From Alkalinema sp. CACIAM 70d (GTDB taxonomy: Bacteria > Cyanobacteriota > Cyanobacteriia > Leptolyngbyales > Leptolyngbyaceae): a stretch of 55,346 bases of DNA. Location of the stretch: positions 1 through 55,346 of the forward strand of contig MUGG01000129.1 of assembly GCA_002148405.1 (NCBI GenBank). The letters are read 5' to 3'. Positions 46,460-54,787 of this stretch are shown here, in pieces. The notes below the pieces were generated by a model, which was not told the DNA's origin, ran no database searches, and worked only from the letters and a program-made list of their open reading frames with translations. Each line of letters opens with the position of its first letter. The stretch's first letter is position 1. Both the position numbers and the translations under genes were made by a program.

Positions 46460-47245
46460 ATGAAAATTGCCACTTGGAATGTGAATTCAATTCGCACACG
46501 TCTTGCCCATGTGACTCAGTGGTTAGAAACCAGTGGAGTGGATCTCCTTTGTGTGCAGGAAACCAAAGTGGTGGATGAATCCTTTCCCCATGGGCCGTTT
46601 CAGGAGATGGGGTATCAGACTTACATTTACGGGCAGAAAAGTTATAACGGTGTGGCACTCATTGCTAAATCTCCGATCGAAGATGTGCGTTTAGGATTCT
46701 CCGGGGTGTTATCGGCAGATCTGGTGGGAGATTTGGATGATCAAAAACGGGTGATTAGTGCTGTGATTAACGGTGTGCGTGTGGTTAATCTCTATGTGCC
46801 CAATGGATCAGCGATCGGGAGTGAGAAATATGAATATAAACTCCGTTGGTTGAAGCTACTGAAACAGTACTTAGAAACCTTATTGCAAACAGATTCCAAT
46901 CTTTTAGTGTGCGGTGATTTCAATATTGCTCTCGAAGATATTGACATTCATGATCCTAAAAAGCGTGAAACCCATATTATGTCTTCAGATACGGAACGGG
47001 AAGCACTGCAATCGGTACTTTCGATCGGCCTTCAGGATGTGTTCCGCAAATTCACGACAGACGGGGGGCATTTCAGTTGGTGGGATTACCGGGCAGCTTC
47101 GTTCCGGCGGAATGCAGGTTGGCGCATCGATCACCACTATGTGACAGCGGATTTATACGATCGAGCAATTAGTTGCACGATCGACAAAGCGCCCCGTGAA
47201 TTGGAGCAACCGAGCGATCACACTCCGGTGATTGTGGAGTTTTAA
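46460..47245 (+). CDS. xth: Exodeoxyribonuclease III (AP endonuclease)
   Basis: Base-excision repair enzyme of the exonuclease III/AP endonuclease family, 261 residues from the ATG at 46460. Metal and catalytic residues are in MKIATWNVNSIR (Asn 7), LLCVQETKV (Glu), YGQKSYNGVALIAKSP (Tyr), LLVCGDFNIA (Asp/Asn), WRIDHHYV (Asp) and PSDHTPVIVEF (Asp-His pair). The frame extends to 46421, but MKIATWN is the family N-terminus. It converges on the DUF92 gene with a gap of only 19 nt. Confidence 0.96.
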   Translation: MKIATWNVNSIRTRLAHVTQWLETSGVDLLCVQETKVVDESFPHGPFQEMGYQTYIYGQKSYNGVALIAKSPIEDVRLGFSGVLSADLVGDLDDQKRVISAVINGVRVVNLYVPNGSAIGSEKYEYKLRWLKLLKQYLETLLQTDSNLLVCGDFNIALEDIDIHDPKKRETHIMSSDTEREALQSVLSIGLQDVFRKFTTDGGHFSWWDYRAASFRRNAGWRIDHHYVTADLYDRAISCTIDKAPRELEQPSDHTPVIVEF

Positions 47246-47258
47246 AAAAGATGAGGTG

Positions 47259-47285
47259 GGGCTTTTAATGGAAGAACAAAAGCCC
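47259..47285. terminator. Hairpin between xth and the DUF92 gene
   Basis: A perfect 8-bp stem GGGCTTTT / AAAAGCCC with an 11-nt loop lies across the 3' end of the DUF92 gene and just after xth. On the minus strand a T6 run follows about 9 nt later. It may act weakly on both converging transcripts. Confidence 0.4.
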
Positions 47286-48071
47286 TAGCCCGATCGCAAC
47301 TAGTGCTCCAATTAAGGTATTAATGACGTTAACTAATTCGTTGGTTAACCAGGGTAATTGTGTTTGCAAAGTTGCTCCAATAACACTCTCTAGATTAGTT
47401 GCAATAAATGCAGCGACGACGCAGATTGCAATCCCGATCGGGTACTGATGCGGCACTAAGCCTAAGCCCCAACCCACGAGGGCAATAACCAAAGAAGCGA
47501 CAATTCCCGCGATCGTGCCTTCTAGACTCACTGCGCCTTCAGTGCCTCGGGGAACAGGTTTTAGCGTAGTGATCAGGAATGTACTTTTGCCATAGGCTTT
47601 GCCAATTTCGCTGGCGCAGGTGTCGGACAGCTTGGTGGCCATGCTGGCGGTGTAGGCGAGCAGGAGGAGGGGGGGCAGCGAAGTCGCCCAGGCAGGTAAC
47701 TGGCCGAATTGCATCAGTTCTCGGTAGTTCCAGACCTTCAGCATCCAAAAGGCGATCGCGCAGATTGTTGCAACTAACGCTGAACCCCAAACATTTTCCG
47801 GCCCTCTAGCCCCCGATCGTTTTTCCGCAATGCCCGCTGCTTCCTTTTCTGCCATGCCGATGCGGGTAACTGCCGATCCCAGTAGGAAATACACCATCAT
47901 CAGCGTATAGCCCTGCCAACCTAAACAGCCATAGAGCAATACGCCCAGCACCCAAGCATGAACAATGCCTTCTGGGGTGAGTAACTTTTTGGGGGAGAGG
48001 TAGGCGGGAATTAGCAGCGCAAAGTTGATTGCGATGCCCGTCAGCCAAGGGTTGAGTAAAAAGTTAGGCAT
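47265..48071 (-). CDS. DUF92 family membrane protein (VTE6-like, putative phytyl-phosphate kinase)
   Basis: 268 residues with six or seven predicted membrane helices. TIGR00297/DUF92 signature parts: LTPEGIVHAWVLGVLLYGCLGWQGYTLMM, MAEKEAAGIAEKRSGARGPENVWGSA, DTCASEIGKAYGK and GTEGAVSLEGTIAGIVASLV. Plant VTE6 of this family phosphorylates phytyl phosphate to phytyl diphosphate for tocopherol and phylloquinone salvage, and a cyanobacterial homologue is known; this gene is a plausible equivalent. The ATG at 48071 gives MPNFLLNPWL. It ends 19 nt from xth and has a separate promoter region upstream. Confidence 0.88.
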   Translation of the reverse strand: MPNFLLNPWLTGIAINFALLIPAYLSPKKLLTPEGIVHAWVLGVLLYGCLGWQGYTLMMVYFLLGSAVTRIGMAEKEAAGIAEKRSGARGPENVWGSALVATICAIAFWMLKVWNYRELMQFGQLPAWATSLPPLLLLAYTASMATKLSDTCASEIGKAYGKSTFLITTLKPVPRGTEGAVSLEGTIAGIVASLVIALVGWGLGLVPHQYPIGIAICVVAAFIATNLESVIGATLQTQLPWLTNELVNVINTLIGALVAIGLGLLFFH

Positions 48072-48161
48072 GGAAGGCAGAATCTCAATAACTCACAATT
48101 TTCACAGTTGAATTGAAAATCTCAGCACATGCGCCATCAGAGGCAAAAAACACTCAAATCC

Positions 48162-48446
48162 CTATTTGCCGCACCAGAGATGAACAGCATCAGGATTGAT
48201 TTCTGAACGCAACTGCATCCATTCATCAATCAGATAATCCTCCGGAATCGCATCATGCTGCTCATCCTTCAGTACAGCTAGGACATGAACCCCAGTTTTA
48301 TAGCTAACATGACGGATTTCCGGTGTATAGCCTAATCGTTGTAAGGTTGTTATGACAGCACCACTATCACCGGAAGTCGTCAAGTCCACTAGCAAAATTG
48401 TTTGTCCCTTCTTCGCACCCGGTTTAACACAGTTCAAAACAGCCAT
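48162..48446 (-). CDS. Small conserved-looking protein of unknown function
   Basis: 94 residues, not recognised. Second gene of a two-gene operon: its ATG overlaps the upstream stop by one base (TAATG), and AAGGAGAAAGAG just before it is a strong ribosome site. The sequence looks like a compact alpha/beta fold: a strand TILLVDLTTSGD, a helix GAVITTLQRLGYTP, a strand-rich HVSYKTGVHVLAVLKDEQ, and an acidic C-terminal helix ending HLWCGK. There is no membrane segment or signal. The tight coupling and good ribosome sites support reality. Function is unknown. Confidence 0.7.
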   Translation of the reverse strand: MAVLNCVKPGAKKGQTILLVDLTTSGDSGAVITTLQRLGYTPEIRHVSYKTGVHVLAVLKDEQHDAIPEDYLIDEWMQLRSEINPDAVHLWCGK

Positions 48447-48637
48447 TACTCTTTCTCCTTGTAGTTACAGTCGTATCGCTGGGGACGATCCTCAATCTTG
48501 CGAGGTTCAGTAACCGATTCAAGCTCCAAATTGTATCGCTCCGCACGTTTTTGGCATTCTGTTTGAGCTTCGGCTGGACTATTAGCCACAATCGGTTCAC
48601 TCCAACGTTCTGGCTCTTTTTCCGGATCTCGCACCAT
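48446..48637 (-). CDS. Tiny charged protein, operon partner
   Basis: 63 residues, not recognised; very rich in Glu, Arg and Lys (RDPEKEPERWSEPIVANSPA). The ATG at 48637 has AAGGAG about 12 nt upstream, and the stop overlaps the next start by one base. Probably soluble and partly helical (AEAQTECQKRAERYNLE). It is too small for a domain call. Confidence 0.65.
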   Translation of the reverse strand: MVRDPEKEPERWSEPIVANSPAEAQTECQKRAERYNLELESVTEPRKIEDRPQRYDCNYKEKE

Positions 48638-48861
48638 AATGAAGTTGCTCCTTAAGTTGTGATCTCAACTTTTTGGGGAAGTCGTCTCAGTGGAGTGTTG
48701 AGAGCACTTAACTGAGGCGCATTTGGTATATCAGCACTATACTTTATATATTTGCTAGATACACGCTATCTTATGGAAGCTTTAGCAAGTTCAGTGGTAA
48801 TAAAAGCCTGCTATGCCAAACGTCATCCATACCAGATTGCAATTCCCCTCAACCACAAACT

Positions 48862-49326
48862 ATGGATTCTATGGCGCTGCATTCTACTGTGTTTCATGTT
48901 GCTTTCCCAGTTAGCAATATTCCCGAGACTAAAGCCTTTTACGTCGATGGGCTGGGCTGTGGGTTAGGGCGGGAAAATCGCCATTGTGTGATTTTGAATC
49001 TGGGGGGAAATCAACTGGTAGCCCATATGACCCAGGAGCCGCTGTTACCCCAAAAGGCGATCTATCCTCGCCACTTTGGCTTAATTTTTTCTAATGAAGC
49101 GGATTGGCAAGCGTTACTCGATCGCGCGATCGCCCAAGGCTTAAGGTTTCGCGAGACGGCCAAGCGGCGCTTTCCGGGACTACCGCTGGAACATGTGACG
49201 TTTTTCTTAGAAGACCCGTTTTATAACGTGCTGGAATTTAAATACTACGTTCACCCAGAGGCGATTTTTGGCAGCCAGGACTACGAGCAAATTGGCGATC
49301 GGGATGTGGTGTCGGGTTCAGTTTGA
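48862..49326 (+). CDS. VOC superfamily (glyoxalase/dioxygenase-like) protein
   Basis: 154 residues (a second possible ATG is three codons later at 48871). The paired beta-alpha-beta-beta-beta modules are seen: TVFHVAFPVSNIPETKAFYV with a metal-binding His, then HFGLIFSNEADWQALLDRA with a second His, and FFLEDPFYNVLEFKYY with the metal Glu in the DP.N.LE motif. Members include glyoxalases, fosfomycin-resistance enzymes and ring-cleaving dioxygenases; the specific reaction is not predictable. The last 46 nt overlap the 3' end of the opposite-strand hydrolase gene. Confidence 0.9.
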   Translation: MDSMALHSTVFHVAFPVSNIPETKAFYVDGLGCGLGRENRHCVILNLGGNQLVAHMTQEPLLPQKAIYPRHFGLIFSNEADWQALLDRAIAQGLRFRETAKRRFPGLPLEHVTFFLEDPFYNVLEFKYYVHPEAIFGSQDYEQIGDRDVVSGSV

Positions 49327-49982
49327 GGATTCGCTTGCGGCGATCGCAGATCTTCCTGCAACGCTTGGCGAACGGCGGTGATAACTCGATCGTCACTCAC
49401 CATCCAGGCATGGGTCAAAACAGGGATTGCAATATTCTGCGCGATCGGCAAGACGGAGCTTTGCGCAGGGACAATCATGGCATCAAAAGGCGTCCAGATA
49501 GAGGTGACATTAAGAGGCTCCAATTGCTGAATCTGCTCATTTAATCCATTGAGGAACGTGCTATTGGGTCGCATTTGAATTGAACCAGGGCGTAGGCTAC
49601 CGTAGGCGATTAGAGTCCCTTGGTGGGGCGAGGCGATCGTCACAAGCCGTTGTACGCGCACTAAGCCACCTAGCCGTTGCAGGTAATAGCGACTGACAAT
49701 GCCTCCCATGCTAAAGCCGACGAGATCGAAGGGGCGATCGTCGGGTAGGTTCGCGGCTACAAAGGTCTGCAACTGTTGCGCCAGTTCTTCGAGAGAAGCG
49801 TCACCATTGCAGGGAATTAAATCCAAACTGTAAACCGTCCAGCCCAGTTTTTGGAGGCTGGTAGTCATTTTATTGAAAACGCTACAGGTATCCCACATGC
49901 CATGGACTAAGACAACGGGATTACGATCGGTGGGGGTGGGGCGTTGTTCGATCGGGGATTGCTCAGCGGGAAAGGGTGCCAT
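49281..49982 (-). CDS. Alpha/beta-hydrolase, lipase-like
   Basis: 233 residues. NPVVLVHGMWD holds the oxyanion-hole HG motif, DLVGFSMGGIVSRYYLQR contains the nucleophile Ser in GFSMG, TIASPHQGT is typical of class 2 (EstA/LipA-like) triacylglycerol lipases, and the acid and base should be Asp in TPFDAMIVP and His in LTHAWMV. No signal peptide is seen, so it is probably cytoplasmic. It could act on lipids or other esters. Its 3' end overlaps the VOC gene by 46 nt tail to tail, so the transcripts are complementary at their ends. Confidence 0.9.
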   Translation of the reverse strand: MAPFPAEQSPIEQRPTPTDRNPVVLVHGMWDTCSVFNKMTTSLQKLGWTVYSLDLIPCNGDASLEELAQQLQTFVAANLPDDRPFDLVGFSMGGIVSRYYLQRLGGLVRVQRLVTIASPHQGTLIAYGSLRPGSIQMRPNSTFLNGLNEQIQQLEPLNVTSIWTPFDAMIVPAQSSVLPIAQNIAIPVLTHAWMVSDDRVITAVRQALQEDLRSPQANPQTEPDTTSRSPICS

Positions 49983-50036
49983 GGGTGCTTGGGAGTGAGA
50001 GGATTAATCGTGATAGCGATTTAAACTTGTTTTAGT

Positions 50037-50573
50037 TTAATTGTCCCGTTGTTGCCAACGATCGCGCAGCCGTTGCAGACCAGTTTTGCAAGCGACATAG
50101 GCGGGCAGTTGATAATGCTCAACCAAGAGCCAAGCGGCGATCAGGCAATGTAGCCCAAAGGTGACATCGCCCCACAACAGGGGGAACGATCGCCAGGTTA
50201 AGCCTTCCAAGGGTGGAAAAATATAGGCGCAGAGCCAAATGAGTTCGGCGGGGAGCAGCAGGAAGAACAGACTCAAAACCCAAACAAGAATAGTCACATC
50301 TGCGTTGCGCTGCGAGAGGGGTTGCCAGCGATGGCCTAGCCAGCGCCAGCCCATAGGTTGCAAGCCTCCTTCCAAGCGAATAATCTGCTGTTCTAGGTTG
50401 GCGGTGAAGAGTTGCCGACAGAACTCGCAGGAAAAGGCGTCCATCATCACCATCGATCGTAGTTGACCATGGCGGCAGACGGGGCAGAGATAGGAATCTT
50501 CTAGAGTTAGGCGGCGGTGCTTGGGGGAAGCTCCAGGCGATCGAAAGGGCCAGAAGGAAGTGGGAAATCGCAT
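50037..50573 (-). CDS. Small zinc-ribbon membrane protein
   Basis: 178 residues from the ATG at 50573. The first 65 residues carry two CxxC pairs (LCPVCRHG and CEFCRQ), an evident zinc ribbon. Two hydrophobic helices follow (ILVWVLSLFFLLLPAELIWL; VTFGLHCLIAAWLLVEHY), then a basic tail. It looks like a cytoplasmic metal-binding domain on an inner-membrane anchor. I recognise no family name. It lies behind the lipase-like gene on the same strand, about 55 nt from it. Confidence 0.75.
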   Translation of the reverse strand: MRFPTSFWPFRSPGASPKHRRLTLEDSYLCPVCRHGQLRSMVMMDAFSCEFCRQLFTANLEQQIIRLEGGLQPMGWRWLGHRWQPLSQRNADVTILVWVLSLFFLLLPAELIWLCAYIFPPLEGLTWRSFPLLWGDVTFGLHCLIAAWLLVEHYQLPAYVACKTGLQRLRDRWQQRDN

Positions 50574-50984
50574 CGACAATCAGCCATCCCGTTAATTGGT
50601 CATCCCGTTAATTGGTCATCCCGTTGCGGGTTGAGGTATTCAGACTCCATTGTGTCATTCTTTTTGAGAAATTACATGATTCTTAGGAGACTGGCGGTTG
50701 AAACTGGGCCTAGCCCATAATGTCATATTGTAAGGTTAGTTATCTAGCAAGAAGGCTGGTGATCTTGCTAGGTTTACCTAAGTTGAACAATCCTTATGTA
50801 AACTCTACCTCAAACTATCCCACAACTGATCATTCATAGTTGATCATCAATCGCGCTAGAGTGAGTCACTATTAATGCTAACAACTACGTTTAATCTTAA
50901 AATTAAAATTAATTTCCTCAATCTTTCAGAAGCAAAATAGTTTCGTGATTGCCAACCAGAATACAGAGAAGTCATTATGAAATT
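50574..50984. other. Intergenic region with a 16-bp repeat
   Basis: About 410 bases between divergent genes. Apart from the 16-bp tandem repeat (next entry) it is AT-rich and should hold the promoter of the paralogue pair. No gene is supported. Confidence 0.5.
50585..50625. repeat. 16-bp tandem repeat x2.5
   Basis: CATCCCGTTAATTGGT is repeated at 50585-50600 and 50601-50616, followed by a partial third copy CATCCCGTT (50617-50625). It lies just upstream of the small membrane-protein gene and could affect its promoter. Confidence 0.88.
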
Positions 50985-51797
50985 ATGTTACAAGTGAAAA
51001 CACGAATGAAATCATTGTTCAGTTTTATCCAGAGACAGGAAGTTACCATAACAAACCTTTCAGATTTACAAGCAAACCCAATTAAACCCCTCTGTGATAC
51101 CTGGCGTTGGCATCAAGAATTAGGAGGATGGATAATTTCTCTAGTTTTTGACGAAGGCGATGCTGCTGTCATGAATTGCTTTCAAGGATGGGAAAAATCT
51201 CGGATGATTCAGGCTGTTCAGAGCTTTCATCAGCAATTTCCAGAGGCTCAAAACCTGATTAACCAATGGTTTGTGAGTCAACTTAAGAAGACTTTGAACA
51301 GTTTTGATCAATGGATGCGTGTTTGGAAGGTAGAGATCGTGGGGCAAAACTTGTCTTCGGGAAAGAGGGCTGTAAAACTTTGTTTGGAGTGGAATCCCAA
51401 ACAACAGTATCAAGATTTCATGGCTAAGGTGTTGCAACAGGTTCAAACCTATTCAGGTGCCGTTTCAGTCATTACGATTTATACAGATATGTTGGTTTAT
51501 ACCCGAACTGAAGACTCTCCTCATCAAGTAGTGCATGGATGGATTAGAGGATATGCAAAATTCAGAATTTCACCGCTTGAAAAGTATAGAGTTTTGCATA
51601 TCTATTGCACTTTATTTTGTCGAAATTCTCCCGAGTTAGAGGATAATCAAGAACTCTTTCACTTGAATCAACCTATTTTGTCTGAGTCCCTCAAAGCCTG
51701 GGAGCAGGAGTTTGGTGAAATTAATGCAGATGATGGATTGTATGGGATGTATCGCCATGGCTTTCTGCCTTGGCCGGAAAATTTATGTGAAAATTAA
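50985..51797 (+). CDS. Unrecognised protein, paralogue A
   Basis: 270 residues from the ATG at 50985 (the frame opens at TTG 50949). No family recognised; no signal or membrane helix. It is homologous along its whole length to the next gene: shared landmarks are the MKSLFSF start, NLSDLQANPI, DTWRW, a helical insert, WKVEIV, LEWNPKQQYQDFMAKVLQQV, YTRTEDSPHQVVHGWIRGYA, IYCTLFCR, LNQPILSESLKAWEQEF, and GLYGMYRHGF. The conserved W, Y, R and C residues suggest a compact soluble alpha/beta fold. Tandem paralogues of such a type near accessory genes are often immunity or specificity proteins, but this is only a context inference. Confidence 0.7.
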   Translation: MLQVKTRMKSLFSFIQRQEVTITNLSDLQANPIKPLCDTWRWHQELGGWIISLVFDEGDAAVMNCFQGWEKSRMIQAVQSFHQQFPEAQNLINQWFVSQLKKTLNSFDQWMRVWKVEIVGQNLSSGKRAVKLCLEWNPKQQYQDFMAKVLQQVQTYSGAVSVITIYTDMLVYTRTEDSPHQVVHGWIRGYAKFRISPLEKYRVLHIYCTLFCRNSPELEDNQELFHLNQPILSESLKAWEQEFGEINADDGLYGMYRHGFLPWPENLCEN

Positions 51798-52014
51798 CCC
51801 AAGGAGTTGGAACTTTCCATAGAAAAAGATGTTTGTATTTGTGATAAGGCAGGGATCGGGACTTGGAAGCAAATATATAATGATTAGCATACAAGCTATA
51901 GTTTCAACACTGAAATGATTGAATTTTCTCAGTATAATCAATCGACGTATTCAAAGACATAGGTATTCCAAAAATACAACGGTTAAGTAATTACTAGTGA
52001 GGTCTTGAAAAACC

Positions 52015-52770
52015 ATGATAAAAAACTTCCTTAATTTTCAAGCACGAATAAAATCATTATTCGGTTTACTCCAAAGCCCCGCAACGATTATAAAAGACCT
52101 CTCTGATCTGCAAGCCCCGCCCGTAGAGCCGCTGCGTGATACTTGGCGTTGGGATCAAGACGCTGGAGATTGGTTTATTAATCTACCCTTTGACTTTGCA
52201 GGAAAGTCAGTTGCTACCATCAATCGTTGGGTGGTAGAAAATCTATCAGTTAGTCTAGAAACTTTTTCAGGATTCCTACGACCGTGGAAAGTTGAAATTA
52301 AGACACGCCCCTTAGAAGGGCAGGGGCATTCAACAACAATGTCATTACCAACAACAATGTCATTACAATGGAATCCCAGGCAACCCTATGAAGAGTTTAT
52401 CCAAACAGTTCTTGATCGGATTCAAACTGCATCAGACCCGATCGGCAACCTAAGGATTGACCTCGATATGTGCACGTATGTACGAACGGCTGATAGTCCT
52501 GAATCTCCCCTTCAAGCTTGGGTTCGTGGTTTCGCAAAACTTAACTTCCAACGAGGTTATTCATCGAAAGGTGGCGGGGGGCTGATGCTTTATTTTTACT
52601 GCACGCTCTTTTGTCGATTATCTTTGGTTGGGGATCTCAATGATGAACTGTATGAATTAAATCAACCCATCCTTGCTCAAGCCCTTCAGACTTGGAAACA
52701 ACGGTTAGGCGGAGAAATCGATGTAGAGGCTGGAAGGGCTGGGCTGTATCGTTACGGCTTCCGACCTTGA
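52015..52770 (+). CDS. Unrecognised protein, paralogue B
   Basis: 251 residues, ATG at 52015. Homologous to the previous gene, sharing DLSDLQA, DTWRWDQ, WKVEIK, LQWNPRQPYEEFIQTVLDRIQ, YVRTADSPESPLQAWVRGFAK, YCTLFCR, LNQPILAQALQTWKQRLG and GLYRYGFRP. It lacks ~30 residues of the helical insert of paralogue A and carries an in-frame 18-bp duplication (PTTMSL after STTMSL). No family recognised. A gap of about 215 nt separates it from paralogue A, so it may have its own promoter. Confidence 0.7.
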   Translation: MIKNFLNFQARIKSLFGLLQSPATIIKDLSDLQAPPVEPLRDTWRWDQDAGDWFINLPFDFAGKSVATINRWVVENLSVSLETFSGFLRPWKVEIKTRPLEGQGHSTTMSLPTTMSLQWNPRQPYEEFIQTVLDRIQTASDPIGNLRIDLDMCTYVRTADSPESPLQAWVRGFAKLNFQRGYSSKGGGGLMLYFYCTLFCRLSLVGDLNDELYELNQPILAQALQTWKQRLGGEIDVEAGRAGLYRYGFRP

Positions 52771-53355
52771 TAAATTTCCTATTATTGACTATTCTGCAAT
52801 CTTCGCAATTTTCTATTTGACAGGGTGATTTGTCAGTGATTCTCTTTAGCAATCACTTTCTTGATTCTAAAATTGTTTTTCTGATTGTCGGTTGATGAAG
52901 TTTTCCACTTTGGAGATGGCCTGTAGTTCATCATAGTCAATCCTTCTATTTTGTTTAAAAAAAGAAAGATTAATATTTTTTGATGCTATACGGTTGACTT
53001 GGGAGGAGTTTGTTTGTACGGTAGTTTCTCATAGCGATCGCCATGGACATCCTTCTTTACGCGAGACAGGTTAGTCTGAAGCATGGGGTCGCTGGGTTCC
53101 CGAAAATTTAGGCCACTACTCGGGATTGGGCCAACAACCCCAAGTAGCTATTCCCCCTCGCTGAGTAAGCAGCAAGGAGGCTTGTTGAGAATTTTAACAT
53201 TCGATCGAGCCACTCTTGTTTGTGATGTCAAACGGGGTGGCTCTAAATTTTTGGGCTTTCTTCGCCCTCATCCCCAGCCCTTCTCCCACAAACAGGAGAA
53301 GGGGGCAAGATTGTAGCAGGGATGGGATTCACTACAAACAGGAGAAGCTCACAGT
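52771..53355. other. Long intergenic region
   Basis: About 585 bases. The only structures noted are the hairpin at 53278-53303 (separate entry) and an isolated A-rich patch near 52960-52980. A 77-codon frame at 53083-53316 has no support. It may be a remnant of mobile or gene-decay DNA. Confidence 0.5.
53278..53303. repeat. CCCTTCTCC hairpin of a common cyanobacterial repeat type
   Basis: A perfect 9-bp stem CCCTTCTCC / GGAGAAGGG with an 8-nt loop is preceded by CCTCATCCCCAG. This reads like a fragment of the dispersed CCTCACCCCC-CTCTCCC-GGGAGAGGGG repeats of many cyanobacteria. Copy number in the genome cannot be seen here. Confidence 0.6.
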
Positions 53356-53568
53356 ATGGCGAAAGGTTCTAGAGATCGAGGCGATCATTCGATCGATCAC
53401 GATCGCCAATGGATTCGGCTACAGTTATTTGGGACGAAGCAATCTGTTTCGTTAATGATTGATCGATTGCATTCGGCAGGCGTTATGGATCGCGTGTATT
53501 GGAGTCAGCCGATGCCTGTACCCGGTGTGGTGGGGGAATGGGTCAGTGTACTGCGCCGCAGTTGGTAG
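53356..53568 (+). CDS. Small conserved-looking protein, 70 residues
   Basis: ATG at 53356 with AGGAG about 15 nt upstream. The sequence MAKGSRDRGDHSIDHDRQWI, then a strand-helix-strand part (LQLFGTKQSVSLMIDRLHSA; DRVYWSQPMPVP), resembles short uncharacterised proteins of cyanobacteria I recall only loosely. No function can be given. It could also be a chance frame, but the fold-like pattern and composition favour a real gene. Confidence 0.55.
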   Translation: MAKGSRDRGDHSIDHDRQWIRLQLFGTKQSVSLMIDRLHSAGVMDRVYWSQPMPVPGVVGEWVSVLRRSW

Positions 53569-53589
53569 CAGTGGGTCAAGGGTGAGCCC

Positions 53590-53631
53590 CGATCGACCAT
53601 GGGCGATTTCGTGATAGGGCATGGTCGATCG
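53590..53631. promoter_or_regulatory. Perfect 12-bp inverted repeat
   Basis: CGATCGACCATG (53590-53601) and CATGGTCGATCG (53620-53631) are exact inverse copies around an 18-nt spacer. There is no T-run, so it is either a terminator-like hairpin after the small gene or a regulator site upstream of the Uma2 gene. Confidence 0.5.
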
Positions 53632-53822
53632 ACCCTTATCCGCCCTTATCTAGAGGCCAGTCTAGAGACTCATCGCAGCCATAACAACAGTTGTAAGTAA
53701 AAGTAGGATGATAAAATGATTCTATAAACCTCAAGACAAAATCGGAATTTGAGATTGTGAAACCGTTCCCAACCCTCAAATTATGCGTGGCCTGAAAGTC
53801 CTGATAGAACTGGTTAGTGATT

Positions 53823-54482
53823 ATGGTTGCTGTTCTTTCAACGCGATCGCGCCAACCTATTGGTGAACAGCGGGTAGTTTTTCATCACTTAAATTGGGCT
53901 GCCTATCAGCAAATTTTGCAAGCCTTGGGCGATCGACGGTCTGCTCGACTACATTACGGTCTGGGAACGCTGGAAATCACGATGCCGCTGGAAGAACACG
54001 AGTTTTATAGTGAACTCATTGGACGGTTTATTTACTTTCTGGTAGCGGAGACAGGTCAAAAAATTAAGACCCTGGGATCGACGACGTTGGTACGGGAAGA
54101 TCTCGATCGGGGTGCGGAACCGGACAAAGCCTATTACATTCAGAATCAGGCTCTTGTGTCTGGAAAAATGGTGAATCTCCAGCAAGATCCGCCGCCGGAT
54201 CTCGTTGTGGAAGTGGATATTACCCATACGGATCTGGATAAATTAGCGCTCTATGCTCAAATGGGTGTGGCGGAGTTCTGGCGTTATGATGGGCAGGCTT
54301 GGCGAATTTATCAACGCTGCGGTGAGCAATACCAAGAGGTGTCTGCCAGTCCAACTTTCCCGTTTGTACCTAAAGCAAAGTTAGATGAATTTTTAGCCCA
54401 AGCACAGGTAGATGAAATTGCAGCAGAAAGTACGCTACGGGAATGGGTTCGCCAAACCCTAGGGACGATCGCGAATGAATAA
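53823..54482 (+). CDS. Uma2 family endonuclease-like protein (DUF820)
   Basis: 219 residues from the ATG at 53823 (GTG 53817 is also possible). The Uma2 fold, a restriction-endonuclease-like family greatly expanded in cyanobacteria, is recognised from LEITMPLEEHEFYSELIGRF, the EPDKAYYIQN strand and PPDLVVEVDITHTDLDKLALYAQMGVAEFWRYD; the Asp/Glu/Lys set (PD...VEV...K) of the PD-(D/E)xK site is present. Biological role is unsettled; many copies sit near mobile or decaying DNA. An apparent single gene here. Confidence 0.92.
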   Translation: MVAVLSTRSRQPIGEQRVVFHHLNWAAYQQILQALGDRRSARLHYGLGTLEITMPLEEHEFYSELIGRFIYFLVAETGQKIKTLGSTTLVREDLDRGAEPDKAYYIQNQALVSGKMVNLQQDPPPDLVVEVDITHTDLDKLALYAQMGVAEFWRYDGQAWRIYQRCGEQYQEVSASPTFPFVPKAKLDEFLAQAQVDEIAAESTLREWVRQTLGTIANE

Positions 54483-54787
54483 CTGCTAATGCGATCGCGC
54501 TTGTTCATCCAGGTTGAAAAAGCTGTTTTGATACCGAATGATAGATTGGATAACTGACAAACCCATTGTGTGATTCGCATACTTCATTCAAGTGATTGCT
54601 TCAAGGGATTATTTTTCATTTCTGTGAAATATATCGCTGTAGTCGAGATCATATTGATGTCGATAAAGTTATTGCAACAATTAATCTTAGGAAATTGAGA
54701 TTTCTTACAAAAAATTGTCAGACAAAGCACGTAGGATAGGAGTGGTCTGCTCTAGTGATCTAATTGCCCCATAGGAGGAACCTAGCA
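54483..54787. other. Upstream region of the DUF4157 gene
   Basis: About 305 AT-rich bases. AGGAGGA (54773-54779) near the right end is a strong ribosome site for the GTG at 54788. No other gene or repeat is supported. Confidence 0.55.

Noticed and set aside
53083..53316. A 77-codon plus-strand frame
   Set aside because: It covers the CCCTTCTCC hairpin repeat, has no ribosome site and no conserved pattern.
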